Part shown: one piece after another, positions 44,794 to 53,437 of the stretch
Layout: each line of letters begins with the position of its first letter
Numbering within the stretch: the first letter of the stretch is position 1
Assembly: GCA_017465095.1 (NCBI GenBank)
Contig: JAFTWX010000046.1
Coordinates: 1-64,000, forward strand
Source: Lachnospiraceae bacterium
Lineage (GTDB): Bacteria; Bacillota; Clostridia; Lachnospirales; Lachnospiraceae
DNA: 64,000 bases
Direction: 5' to 3'
Program-made: the position numbers and the translations under genes
The notes under the pieces: generated by a model
Seen by the model: only the letters and a program-made list of their open reading frames with translations
Told to the model about the DNA's origin: nothing
Database searches by the model: none

Positions 44794-46076
44794 CGGAAAT
44801 CGGGGAGGATGCGTTTAACGGCTGTACATCTCTTTCTGCGGTTACCGGAGGAGCAAATGTTGAAAAAATATGTGACAGGGCATTTGCGACCTGTCCGTTA
44901 ATGAAAATAGAAATCGGGAAAAATGTTTCTGAAATCGGACTGGCTGCATACAAGCTTGTATCTGCAGATGCAGTATTTTTTGCACATGAAAATGCGCTTC
45001 CGAAAGTTTCTTATGAGAAAACGGCTACCCGTCTGGAGAACGACAGCTACAGAAGTCTTGTTTTTTCGGACGTTTCCACGGCGGTTGTTTCCGGTGAGTT
45101 TGCCGAGATCAAACAGACGGTACTGGATGAACGATATCTCGGATTCCGCGGTGTTGTTGTTGCGATTACGGACGCATCGTTGCGCCAGGCAAAACTTGTC
45201 TATTGTACGCTGAATCCGGATGAACTGACCGGTTTGGTTCAGGTTCCGTCCTATGTGAGAATACAAGGTGAAAATTATACCATTCATGCGGCGAAACCGG
45301 ATGCATTTGATGCTTATGAGACGTCAGAATACTGGTGTGAGGGCGAAGTAAAAGGAATTCTTTTGCCGCCTGACCTCGGTAAACTGTCAGATTATGATAC
45401 CAAATTCCCGTTTGCAACCGACCTTTCCATAGGAGAGGAGGAAGAAGAAACAGATGCGGAGGAAGAAGCCGAGACAACAAAGTCACAGGACCAGGTTACA
45501 ACGGTAGTTCTTGCAACATCTTATCAGGGGGCGGACAAAACGAAGGCAAAAGTGCTGGATGACGAGGCAAAGTATGTGCTTTATGTGGATACGGATGCCA
45601 TGGCGGAGCAGGAGCTTGTAAAAGCAGTTTCCGCGCAGTACGGGGATCTGATCAGCGGACAGCTGCAGGTTCTTGACCTGAAAATGTTAGAGACAAAGAG
45701 CAATGTTTTGATTTCCAATTTCGGGGACACGGCGGTTGAACTGCAGATTCCAATCTCCGAAACGATGACACAGCAAAATATTTGTGCAGTGACCATGGGA
45801 GAAAACGGGAAATTACAGACCATTTACGGCACCAAACAGGAGGCGGACGGACAAAACTATTTTGTGTTCCGCACGAATCATTTCTCGGCGTACGGTATAT
45901 ATGCGGGAATCGGAGAGACAGGGGAGACGATAAAAGCGGAGAGCCTGCGTTTGCTTCAAAAGGATGCCTCTCCGGAAACAGGAGATGCTTTTGATCCGAA
46001 ATGGCTGCTTGTTGCAGCGTTTGTGTTTGCAGGACTTGCGCTTTTGATTCAGCCGTTTGGACGCAAAGCCATTTAA
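44730..46076 (+). CDS. LRR_5 surface protein, 3' part with wall-sorting signal
   Basis: About 448 residues continuing the repeat of the upstream frame (IAGGAFKNHTEIQEVI, LTEIGEDAFNGCTSL), then unassigned beta-rich sequence, a Glu-rich linker and a beta domain ending FRTNHFSAYGIYAG, the same element that precedes the anchor in the 1534-residue neighbour. The C-terminus is a sorting signal: SPETGD at 45969-45986, a hydrophobic stretch beginning PKWLLVAA and the basic tail GRKAI. No credible independent start with a ribosome binding site exists near the break, so this part is probably expressed only if the frame is restored. Confidence 0.8.
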   Translation: MAGGAFKNHTEIQEVILGDNLTEIGEDAFNGCTSLSAVTGGANVEKICDRAFATCPLMKIEIGKNVSEIGLAAYKLVSADAVFFAHENALPKVSYEKTATRLENDSYRSLVFSDVSTAVVSGEFAEIKQTVLDERYLGFRGVVVAITDASLRQAKLVYCTLNPDELTGLVQVPSYVRIQGENYTIHAAKPDAFDAYETSEYWCEGEVKGILLPPDLGKLSDYDTKFPFATDLSIGEEEEETDAEEEAETTKSQDQVTTVVLATSYQGADKTKAKVLDDEAKYVLYVDTDAMAEQELVKAVSAQYGDLISGQLQVLDLKMLETKSNVLISNFGDTAVELQIPISETMTQQNICAVTMGENGKLQTIYGTKQEADGQNYFVFRTNHFSAYGIYAGIGETGETIKAESLRLLQKDASPETGDAFDPKWLLVAAFVFAGLALLIQPFGRKAI

Positions 46077-46087
46077 AAGAATAGCGA

Positions 46088-46134
46088 AAAAAAACTTTCG
46101 GCATAAAATAATAAAAAATGTCGGAAGTTTTTTT
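46088..46134 (+). terminator. Terminator/attenuator hairpin overlapping the protease ribosome binding site
   Basis: A7-CTTTCGGCAT pairs with ATGTCGGAAG-T7, a 17-pair stem with two G-T pairs around a 13-base A-rich loop. The seven T residues end at 46134 and the protease ATG begins at 46135; its only Shine-Dalgarno-like word (GGAAG) lies in the 3' arm. Confidence 0.75.
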
Positions 46135-47025
46135 ATGCAAAGAGTACGGGCATTGATTCATATAGATGATATAAAAGGAGAAAATTTGACGGGGAAAAAT
46201 ATCGGAGTCGGAGTTCTGGACTCCGGTATTTATTTTCATGATGATTTAAAAGAAAAGATTGCAATGTTTCGGGATTTCACCGATGAAAAATTGACAAAAC
46301 CGCGGGATGATACCGGACACGGTACCCATGTGTGCGGAATTATCGCCGGAAGCGGAAAGTGCTCCGGTGGAAAATACAGAGGAATTGCGCCGGGATGTCA
46401 TCTCTGTGTGGGGAAAATTCTGGACCGTCATGGAGAGGGAAACGTTTCTGCCTTGATCCGCGGTATGGAATGGTTGCTTGAAACAGGGGAGAAACAAAAT
46501 ATTAAAGTGATAAATATATCCGTAAGTTCCCTGTATTTCATAAAAGAAGAACAAAAGAACCGGATATTTCAGCTTTTTGAACAAGCATATCGGCGGGGAA
46601 TTCTTGTGGTGACCGCTGCGGGGAATTCCGGTCCGGGCGGAAGCAGTGTATCAAAGCTGGGTGACAGCATGTACGTCATTTGTGTCGGCTGTCATGAGGG
46701 GAATCAGTCGGAGTTGTTTCAAATAAAATGCCAGGATAGGTCCGGCCGAGGTCCCGGAAATGTAGTTTATCGAAAACCGGATATCGTTGCGCCGGGAACG
46801 GAAATCAGTTCATGCGCTCTGTCACCGCGCAAATATGTGAAAAAAAGCGGAACAAGTATGGCAACACCGATTATCAGCGGGGTTTTGGCTTTGGCTATGG
46901 AAAAATATCCGCGGATCAGCGCGCAGGAATTAAAAAGAAAACTTATTTTTTCGGCCGATGACCTGGGCGAAAACTTTCTGATGCAGGGCTTCGGTATGGT
47001 GAATGCTAAAAAACTGCTTCGATGA
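46135..47025 (+). CDS. S8 subtilisin-like serine protease without signal peptide
   Basis: 296 residues from ATG 46135 (GGAAG about 8 bases upstream but inside a hairpin arm); an in-frame TTG at 46057 overlaps the upstream gene and has no site. The catalytic triad is complete: Asp in IGVGVLDSG, His in DDTGHGTHVCGIIAG, Ser in SGTSMATPIISG; the oxyanion Asn is in TAAGNSGPGG. There is no signal peptide or prodomain, so it resembles intracellular subtilisins, but its position behind two sortase substrates raises the question of a link with surface proteins. The leader hairpin suggests that its expression is low or conditional. Confidence 0.88.
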   Translation: MQRVRALIHIDDIKGENLTGKNIGVGVLDSGIYFHDDLKEKIAMFRDFTDEKLTKPRDDTGHGTHVCGIIAGSGKCSGGKYRGIAPGCHLCVGKILDRHGEGNVSALIRGMEWLLETGEKQNIKVINISVSSLYFIKEEQKNRIFQLFEQAYRRGILVVTAAGNSGPGGSSVSKLGDSMYVICVGCHEGNQSELFQIKCQDRSGRGPGNVVYRKPDIVAPGTEISSCALSPRKYVKKSGTSMATPIISGVLALAMEKYPRISAQELKRKLIFSADDLGENFLMQGFGMVNAKKLLR

Positions 47026-47045
47026 CAGGAAATCCGTTATAGCAA

Positions 47046-47074
47046 TTGACAGATATAGGATAATTGTATACAAT
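47046..47074 (+). promoter_or_regulatory. Promoter of the citrate synthase-gntR-icd operon
   Basis: Consensus TTGACA, 17 bases, TACAAT, about 40 bases before the ATG. Confidence 0.8.
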
Positions 47075-47077
47075 TAT
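47060..47077. promoter_or_regulatory. Palindromic operator, probable GntR-family site
   Basis: ATAATTGTATACAATTAT is a perfect 18-base palindrome covering the -10 element. Its core TTGTATACAA matches the TNGT-ACNA pattern known for FCD-type GntR regulators, and such a regulator is encoded in the operon. Confidence 0.65.
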
Positions 47078-47115
47078 ACAGAAGTTAAAATTGCATGAAA
47101 AGGAGGTACCGGAAC

Positions 47116-48537
47116 ATGAGCTATGGAAGTATGTTTGAAGACAGACCGGTAACAATGAACGCACAAAAAAATCTTCTTGAAATAGAAGAACATATGTATA
47201 TTTTGGATGATGTGGAAAAACCTAATGTATTCCGCAATATGTTTCCTTATTCCGAGGTGCCGAAGATTCCGTTTAATGACAGGACGGTTCCTCATGATAT
47301 GCCGAAGGATATATGGATTACAGATACGACATTTCGTGACGGACAGCAGTCGAGAGCACCGTATTCGACGGAGCAGATTGTGACGATATATGATTATTTA
47401 CACAAATTGGGCGGACCGAACGGAATGATTCGTGCCAGCGAATTTTTTCTGTACAGCAAGAAGGATCGTGATGCGGTCTATAAATGTATGGAGAGAGGCT
47501 ATGAGTTTCCGGAGGTTACCAGCTGGATTCGCGCAAGCAAGGAAGACTTTAAACTGGTAAAAGAGATTGGAATGAAAGAGACCGGTATTCTTGTAAGCTG
47601 TTCCGATTATCATATTTTTCTGAAATTAAAGATGACAAGAAAACAGGCGATGGAACACTATCTCAGTGTTGTAAAAGAGTGTCTGGAAGAGGGAATCAGT
47701 GTCCGCTGTCATCTTGAGGATATTACAAGAGCGGATATTTACGGATATGTGGTTCCGTTCTGTCTGGAACTGATGAAGCTGATGGAAGAATACAAGATTC
47801 CGATTAAGGTAAGAGCCTGTGATACGATGGGATACGGTGTCAATTATCCGGGAGCGGTTATTCCGCGAAGTGTGCAGGGTATTATCTATGCGATTCACAC
47901 ACACGCAGGTGTTCCGCATTCGTTGATAGAATGGCATGGACACAACGATTTTTATAAGGCGGTATCCAACTCGACAACAGCATGGCTCTACGGATGTTCC
48001 GGTATCAACACATCGCTTTTCGGTATCGGTGAGAGAACCGGAAATACACCTCTTGAGGCTATGGTATTTGAATATGCGCAGCTGAAAGGGCACCTGAACG
48101 GAATGGATACGACCGTAATCACAGAGCTTGCGGAGTATTTTGAGAAGGAAATCGGCTATGAAATTCCGCCGAGAACTCCGTTTGTCGGTAAAAACTTTAA
48201 CGTGACACGGGCCGGAATTCATGCGGACGGGCTGTTGAAAAACGAAGAGATTTATAATATATTCGATACAGAGAAGTTTTTGAACCGTCCGGTACTCTGT
48301 GCAGTGTCAAACACATCCGGTCTTGCCGGAATCGCACATTGGCTCAACAGCTATTACAAGATTCCGAAGGAAAAACAGCTTTCCAAGACGGACGCTGCCA
48401 TCGTGGAGATGAAAAAATGGGTGGACAGCGAGTACGAAAGCGGACGAGTAACGGTTCTTACGGAAGAAGAACTTGTGTCCGAATTTAAGAATGTATGTGA
48501 GAGACTTGGATTAGTATACGAAGATGTGATACAGTAG
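47116..48537 (+). CDS. HMGL-family Re-citrate synthase (or related homocitrate/isopropylmalate synthase)
   Basis: 473 residues from ATG 47116, which has AAGGAGG upstream; an in-frame start at 47095 precedes that site. TIM-barrel HMGL family: DTTFRDGQQSRAPYSTEQI (N-terminal catalytic/metal motif) and the metal-binding EWHGHNDFY. The SEFFLYSKKDRDAV, TSWIRASKEDFKLVKEIGMK and ERTGNTPLEAMV segments match, as I recall them, the Re-face citrate synthases of anaerobes, which are homologous to homocitrate and isopropylmalate synthases rather than to ordinary citrate synthase. The linked isocitrate dehydrogenase supports citrate formation from acetyl-CoA and oxaloacetate on the way to 2-oxoglutarate. 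Homocitrate or isopropylmalate synthase remain alternatives. No leucine regulatory domain is visible. Confidence 0.75.
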   Translation: MSYGSMFEDRPVTMNAQKNLLEIEEHMYILDDVEKPNVFRNMFPYSEVPKIPFNDRTVPHDMPKDIWITDTTFRDGQQSRAPYSTEQIVTIYDYLHKLGGPNGMIRASEFFLYSKKDRDAVYKCMERGYEFPEVTSWIRASKEDFKLVKEIGMKETGILVSCSDYHIFLKLKMTRKQAMEHYLSVVKECLEEGISVRCHLEDITRADIYGYVVPFCLELMKLMEEYKIPIKVRACDTMGYGVNYPGAVIPRSVQGIIYAIHTHAGVPHSLIEWHGHNDFYKAVSNSTTAWLYGCSGINTSLFGIGERTGNTPLEAMVFEYAQLKGHLNGMDTTVITELAEYFEKEIGYEIPPRTPFVGKNFNVTRAGIHADGLLKNEEIYNIFDTEKFLNRPVLCAVSNTSGLAGIAHWLNSYYKIPKEKQLSKTDAAIVEMKKWVDSEYESGRVTVLTEEELVSEFKNVCERLGLVYEDVIQ

Positions 48538-48548
48538 GGAGGCGCCAC

Positions 48549-49253
48549 ATGGCAGATTACAATCTGAAGGATCAAGTATCGGATAAATATTCTCTGCGTG
48601 GAAGAGTGTTTCACAAAATCAGAGAGGACATTCTGAACGGTAAATACAAAACGGGAGAAGAGCTCAGAGAAGCGACCATCGGGGAGGAACTCGGTGTTTC
48701 GCGTACACCGGTAAGAGAGGCGTTCCGCCAGCTGGAGCTGGAAGGACTGCTCAAGATGGTTCCGAACAAAGGAACCTATGTGACAGGTATCACACAGAAG
48801 GACGTGAAGGACATTTACATGATCCGCTCCCTTCTGGAAGGTCTTTGTGCACGTCTTGCCACCGAAAACATTACGGATGAACAGATGAACGAGATGGAAG
48901 AAAATGTCTATCTTTCCGAGTTTCATGAGAGCAAAGGTCATTACGACCAGATGGCGCAGATGGATAACCGGTTTCACGAGATTTTGTATGAATCCTGTGA
49001 CAGTAAAATGCTGGAACATTTGCTCCGGGATTTCCATCAGTATGTATACCGTGTGAGGAAAATGACGCTTTCCAGCGAAAAGAGAGGAAAGGCGTCCAAT
49101 CTGGAGCACAGAGAAATCATGGAAGCCATAAAAGCAGGCAACTGTGACAAGGCGGAAAAGCTTGCCAACCTTCACATGATTAACGCTTATGACAATATGC
49201 GCAAGAACGGACTGATTGAAATGTTTGATCAGGATGACAGCGCCAAAAAATAA
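48549..49253 (+). CDS. GntR-family transcriptional regulator (FCD/FadR subfamily)
   Basis: 234 residues. Winged HTH at about 15-80 (REDILNGKYKTGEELREATI, LGVSRTPVREAFRQLELEGL, NKGTYV) and an all-helical FCD ligand domain at about 90-220 (DIYMIRSLLEGLCARLA, NRFHEILYESCDSKMLE, HREIMEAIKAGNCDKAE) with metal-binding type His residues. Such regulators respond to small carboxylates. It sits between Re-citrate synthase and icd (11- and 19-base gaps), and a matching palindrome overlaps the operon promoter, so control of 2-oxoglutarate synthesis and autoregulation are likely. The ligand (citrate, isocitrate or 2-oxoglutarate) is a guess. Confidence 0.9.
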   Translation: MADYNLKDQVSDKYSLRGRVFHKIREDILNGKYKTGEELREATIGEELGVSRTPVREAFRQLELEGLLKMVPNKGTYVTGITQKDVKDIYMIRSLLEGLCARLATENITDEQMNEMEENVYLSEFHESKGHYDQMAQMDNRFHEILYESCDSKMLEHLLRDFHQYVYRVRKMTLSSEKRGKASNLEHREIMEAIKAGNCDKAEKLANLHMINAYDNMRKNGLIEMFDQDDSAKK

Positions 49254-49272
49254 TTTTTAAAGGAGAGCAAAC

Positions 49273-50478
49273 ATGGCAAAAATTCAGATGACAACACCGC
49301 TTGTTGAGATGGACGGAGATGAAATGACCCGAATTCTCTGGAAGATGATTAAGGATGAACTCATTTGTCCTTATGTAGATTTAAAGACAGAATATTATGA
49401 CCTCGGTCTGGAGCACAGAAATGAAACGGACGATAAGGTGACGATGGATTCCGCACTTGCGACACAGAAATACGGCGTTGCGGTAAAATGTGCGACCATT
49501 ACACCAAACGCTGCCCGCATGACCGAGTACAATTTAAAGGAGATGTGGAAGAGTCCGAACGGAACTATCCGTGCGACGCTTGACGGAACTGTATTCCGTG
49601 CTCCGATTATTGTAAAGGGTATCGAGCCGTGTGTACGCAACTGGGAAAAACCGATTACACTTGCAAGACATGCGTACGGTGACGTTTATAAAAATACAGA
49701 GATTAAGGTTCCGGGAGCAGGAAAAGCAGAGCTCGTGTTTACGGCGGAAGACGGAACAAAAATTCGTGAACTCATACATACCTTTAAGGACGGCGGTATT
49801 CTTCAGGGAATCCACAACACAGACGCATCTATCAGCAGCTTTGCAAAAGCGTGCTTTAACTATGCGCTGGATACAAAGCAGGATCTCTGGTTTGCGACAA
49901 AGGATACCATCTCCAAAAAGTATGACCACAATTTCAAGGATATTTTCCAGGAAATTTACGATGCAGATTACAAAGAAAAATTTGAAAAAGCAGGTATTGA
50001 ATATTTCTATACACTGATTGACGATGCGGTTGCACGTGTCATGAAGGCAAAAGGCGGATTTATCTGGGCATGTAAAAACTATGACGGAGACGTAATGTCC
50101 GACATGGTATCGAGTGCATTCGGTTCTCTTGCCATGATGACTTCCGTACTTGTTTCACCGACCGGTGTCTATGAGTATGAGGCTGCACACGGAACCGTGC
50201 AGAGACATTATTACAAGCATCTGGAAGGTGAGGAGACATCCACAAACTCCGTTGCAACTATCTTTGCATGGACCGGAGCACTTCGCAAGCGTGGTGAGCT
50301 GGACGGTATCAGCGAGCTTATGGAATTTGCGGATAAGCTGGAAAAAGCTACGGTTGCTACAATCGAAAGCGGTAGAATGACCAAGGACCTTGCATTGATT
50401 ACTTCCCTGAAAGATGTTACAATCTGTAACAGTCAGGATTTCATCAAGGAGATTCGCAAGACATACGAAACATTATAA
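49273..50478 (+). CDS. icd: NADP-dependent isocitrate dehydrogenase, eukaryote-like homodimeric type
   Basis: 401 residues. It converts isocitrate to 2-oxoglutarate and CO2. The sequence follows the IDH1-like family: [57 protein letters not shown] (substrate site), [12 protein letters not shown], and the NADP region [10 protein letters not shown] followed by [14 protein letters not shown]. Length fits. It is the last gene of the operon with the citrate synthase and GntR genes. No aconitase gene is in the window, so the pathway must be completed elsewhere. Confidence 0.96.
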   Translation: MAKIQMTTPLVEMDGDEMTRILWKMIKDELICPYVDLKTEYYDLGLEHRNETDDKVTMDSALATQKYGVAVKCATITPNAARMTEYNLKEMWKSPNGTIRATLDGTVFRAPIIVKGIEPCVRNWEKPITLARHAYGDVYKNTEIKVPGAGKAELVFTAEDGTKIRELIHTFKDGGILQGIHNTDASISSFAKACFNYALDTKQDLWFATKDTISKKYDHNFKDIFQEIYDADYKEKFEKAGIEYFYTLIDDAVARVMKAKGGFIWACKNYDGDVMSDMVSSAFGSLAMMTSVLVSPTGVYEYEAAHGTVQRHYYKHLEGEETSTNSVATIFAWTGALRKRGELDGISELMEFADKLEKATVATIESGRMTKDLALITSLKDVTICNSQDFIKEIRKTYETL

Positions 50479-50490
50479 GGTGGGTATGAA

Positions 50491-51918
50491 ATGGATTTCA
50501 TTTCCGGAAGTTTTTTACTCTTTTTATTGATTAGTATTGTTGTATATTACAGCATACCGAAAAAGGGGCAGCGATATTGGCTGCTCCTTATCGGTGTGTT
50601 TTTTTATTTGTTTGCGTCGCCGAAACTGTCGGTGTTTATTGCGTGCAGTACGGTGACATCCTATCTTTTTGCCCGGTATTTTCAAAAGTCTGCAGCAGCT
50701 TACTGGTTTGTACTGCTTGGAAATGCGAGTGTACTTTTGTTTCTCAAATTGGCGGGAAGCGGAACGTTTCTTGCGTCCTATCTGCGCATTGACCGTTTCG
50801 CATTTCTTCTCCCCCTCGGAATCTCTTTTTATACATTGCAGATGATTGCTTATATGACAGATGTCAGAAAAGGGAAGATTGCGCCGGAGAAAAATTTCTT
50901 AAACTATCTGCTCTTTGTCACCTATTTCCCGCATGTGCTGCAGGGACCGATTCCGCGGTTTGAACAGCTTGCAGGACAGCTTACAAAAGAGCACAAATTT
51001 GATTATGCCACTTTTGTCGGCGGCTTTCAGCTGATGGTATGGGGATATTTTCAAAAGCTTGTGGTGGCGGACCGAGCAGGAATAGTAGTGAACAGACTGT
51101 TCGGGGAATATGAAACATATACCGGAATGTACGTGGTGGTTGCAGCGGTTCTTTACGGTGTGCAGCTTTATGCGGATTTTAACGGATGCTTCTGCATCGC
51201 AAACGGGGCGTCGCAAATGTTCGGAATTCATCTGGCTGACAACTTTAAACAGCCGTATTTGTCCGGCTCTGTCAGTGAATTCTGGCGCAGATGGCACATG
51301 TCGTTCGGACAGTGGCTCAGAGACTATATTTACATTCCGCTGGGCGGAAACCGGAAGGGGAAAATCCGCAAATATATCAATATTCTGATTACGTTCTTTG
51401 TCAGCGGAATCTGGCATGGCATCGGTTCCGGCTTTTTGATTTGGGGATGTCTGCAGGGTGTCTACCAGGTGTGCGGTGATTTGCTTGCGCCGGTTCGGGA
51501 TAAGGCGGTCGGGCTTCTGCGCGTGGACAGAAATGCATTTTCCCATAAATTGTTCAAGGTTTTGTGCACCTATAGCTTAATCACATACGCATGGCTGTTT
51601 TTCCGAGCTTCGACAGCCGGACAAGCCATTTCCATGACAAAAAACATGATCTCCACATTCAATCCTTGGATTCTGTGGGATCAGTCTCTTTATTTGCTTG
51701 GAATTGATGCAAAAAACTTTTGGATTCTTATATTCGGAATTGTGATTATGATTGCAGTCGATTGTCTGCAGAGAAGAATGGCGATTCGCCAATGGTTTGC
51801 CGGACAGGGAATCGTGTTTCGGTACGTTGTTTTGTACCTGGTCATATTTGCAGTTTTAATTTTCGGAATCTATGGTCCGGGATATGATGCGGCGCAATTT
51901 ATTTACGGTGGATTTTAG
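50491..51918 (+). CDS. MBOAT-family O-acyltransferase (AlgI/PatA-like)
   Basis: 475 residues with about ten membrane segments. Family motifs include LGISFYTLQMIAYMTDVRKG, the FPHVLQGPIPRFEQL segment, the GVQLYADFNGCFCIANGASQ stretch, VSEFWRRWHMSFGQWLRDYI and the catalytic-type His in FVSGIWHGIGSGFLIWG. AlgI-type proteins pass acetyl groups across the membrane to an extracellular SGNH-type transferase for polysaccharide O-acetylation. The next gene, 11 bases downstream, encodes such a partner. It lies 12 bases after icd and may share that transcript, although the functions differ. Confidence 0.92.
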   Translation: MDFISGSFLLFLLISIVVYYSIPKKGQRYWLLLIGVFFYLFASPKLSVFIACSTVTSYLFARYFQKSAAAYWFVLLGNASVLLFLKLAGSGTFLASYLRIDRFAFLLPLGISFYTLQMIAYMTDVRKGKIAPEKNFLNYLLFVTYFPHVLQGPIPRFEQLAGQLTKEHKFDYATFVGGFQLMVWGYFQKLVVADRAGIVVNRLFGEYETYTGMYVVVAAVLYGVQLYADFNGCFCIANGASQMFGIHLADNFKQPYLSGSVSEFWRRWHMSFGQWLRDYIYIPLGGNRKGKIRKYINILITFFVSGIWHGIGSGFLIWGCLQGVYQVCGDLLAPVRDKAVGLLRVDRNAFSHKLFKVLCTYSLITYAWLFFRASTAGQAISMTKNMISTFNPWILWDQSLYLLGIDAKNFWILIFGIVIMIAVDCLQRRMAIRQWFAGQGIVFRYVVLYLVIFAVLIFGIYGPGYDAAQFIYGGF

Positions 51919-51929
51919 GAGGAACAAGA

Positions 51930-53372
51930 ATGAAAAAAACTACAATTTTTCTTCGTTTTACTGTGTTTGTCCTGATTTTTGCCGTGCTGTTTCTTACGGT
52001 GACGGAGGTACTGCGGGACAAACGTGTGGAACTGGAATATGATGTCACATCTAAAGTGAAAGGGTTTTACGAAGAGCCGGAAAATACCCTCGATTTTGTG
52101 TTTGTTGGTTCCAGCCAGCTCTATGCGAGCATCGCGCCGAACGTTCTTTTTGAAGAGTTCGGGATTACTGCGTATGATTTTGCCGCCAATGAGCAACCGA
52201 TGTGGATTTCCTATTATTATATCAAGGAGGCACTGAAGCATCAGAGCCCGAAGGCGATTGTGCTCGATGTGTTCACCATGTACGGCGACACCTATGAGCA
52301 GGAGGGAGCGACCCGTATTAATCTGGATGATCTTCCGTGGAATTTAAACAAGATTCAGGCCATCCGGGCTTCGGTTCCGAGAGAGAACAGAGCGTCCTTT
52401 TATTTTGAACTGGTGAAATATCATGACACATGGAATACGCTGGATGCGCACAAAATTCAGAGTTCCTTCTGGGACAAGCGCAACGTGTATCGCGGTTACT
52501 CGCCGTTTGTGGTTGCTCATGACTATGCGGAAGCGGCGCCGGATGAAGTGGTTATGCAGACAGAGCGCGAGCCGATGGGAGCCATGGCAAAAGAGTGGCT
52601 GGATAAAATTATAGATCTTTGCAGGGAAGAGAACGTCGATCTGATTCTGATAAAAACGCCGAACGGACACGCAGAAAGACAAAAGCTATACCTTTCCGTG
52701 GAAGATTATGCCAAGGAAAAACAGGTACCGTTTCTTAATATGAATACATTGTTTGACGGCGAGGCCCATGTCAATGTGCTGCAGGCGGAAAAAATCACCC
52801 GGTATGTGGGCGAGTATTTATGCGGGCAGTATGAGATTGCGGACAAGCGCAAGGATCCGGCATTTGCACAATGGCATGAGGACGGAAGATATTTTTATCA
52901 TAAAAAGGATAAATGCGTGCAAATCGGGATTTCCGATATGCAGACATATTTTGAGACTTTACAGGGAAAAGAATGGGTGACGATGTTTGCGCTGAAAAAG
53001 ACAGATGCAGTGAGCTTCGATGAGGAGGAAAAGGCTGCACTTGCATCGCTCGGTATTACGCCGGATTATGATGCACAGGGCCAGTGGTGTTATCTTATTC
53101 TTTTAAAGGATGGAAAACCGGTAACGGAAGGTGTGCAGGTGACGGATGCGTATGAGCAGGAGTTTATTCTTGATGACGGTCATGTTTATCAACTTTCTTA
53201 TGATTTGGACGAAGATGGTAACGCCGTTGCAGGTTTATATATGGACGGCGCGAACTATTCCATGGAGCATGATGGTATGAATGTGTTTATTTATGATGCT
53301 TTGCTTGAGGAAATCGTGGAGTTTGTTGCGTTCGATACGGTAAGAGATGCAACTACGATAAGAGTACAGTAG
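51930..53372 (+). CDS. AlgJ/AlgX-like SGNH-type O-acetyltransferase partner
   Basis: 480 residues. One N-terminal membrane anchor (about 8-28), then an SGNH-hydrolase-like domain: FVFVGSSQLYASIAP carries the nucleophile-type Ser, and FDGEAHVNVLQAEKI near 270-285 fits the catalytic His-containing HxN block, although the usual Asp spacing is unclear. The C-terminal 200 residues are a separate domain; the end (GMNVFIYDALLEEIVEFVAF) resembles the ILEI-like fold sometimes fused to such proteins, by recall only. With the MBOAT protein it would acetylate an exported polysaccharide. A strong AGGAGG site and an 11-base gap indicate cotranscription. Confidence 0.75.
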   Translation: MKKTTIFLRFTVFVLIFAVLFLTVTEVLRDKRVELEYDVTSKVKGFYEEPENTLDFVFVGSSQLYASIAPNVLFEEFGITAYDFAANEQPMWISYYYIKEALKHQSPKAIVLDVFTMYGDTYEQEGATRINLDDLPWNLNKIQAIRASVPRENRASFYFELVKYHDTWNTLDAHKIQSSFWDKRNVYRGYSPFVVAHDYAEAAPDEVVMQTEREPMGAMAKEWLDKIIDLCREENVDLILIKTPNGHAERQKLYLSVEDYAKEKQVPFLNMNTLFDGEAHVNVLQAEKITRYVGEYLCGQYEIADKRKDPAFAQWHEDGRYFYHKKDKCVQIGISDMQTYFETLQGKEWVTMFALKKTDAVSFDEEEKAALASLGITPDYDAQGQWCYLILLKDGKPVTEGVQVTDAYEQEFILDDGHVYQLSYDLDEDGNAVAGLYMDGANYSMEHDGMNVFIYDALLEEIVEFVAFDTVRDATTIRVQ

Positions 53373-53437
53373 GGCGAACCTTTTTGGATATAATTTATTC
53401 ATATATAGCCACATGTACTAAGATTAAAGAAATACAG

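Noticed and set aside
46057..46134. TTG start for the subtilisin-like protease
   Set aside because: It overlaps the end of the upstream gene, lacks a ribosome binding site, and the added residues would be encoded by the terminator hairpin.
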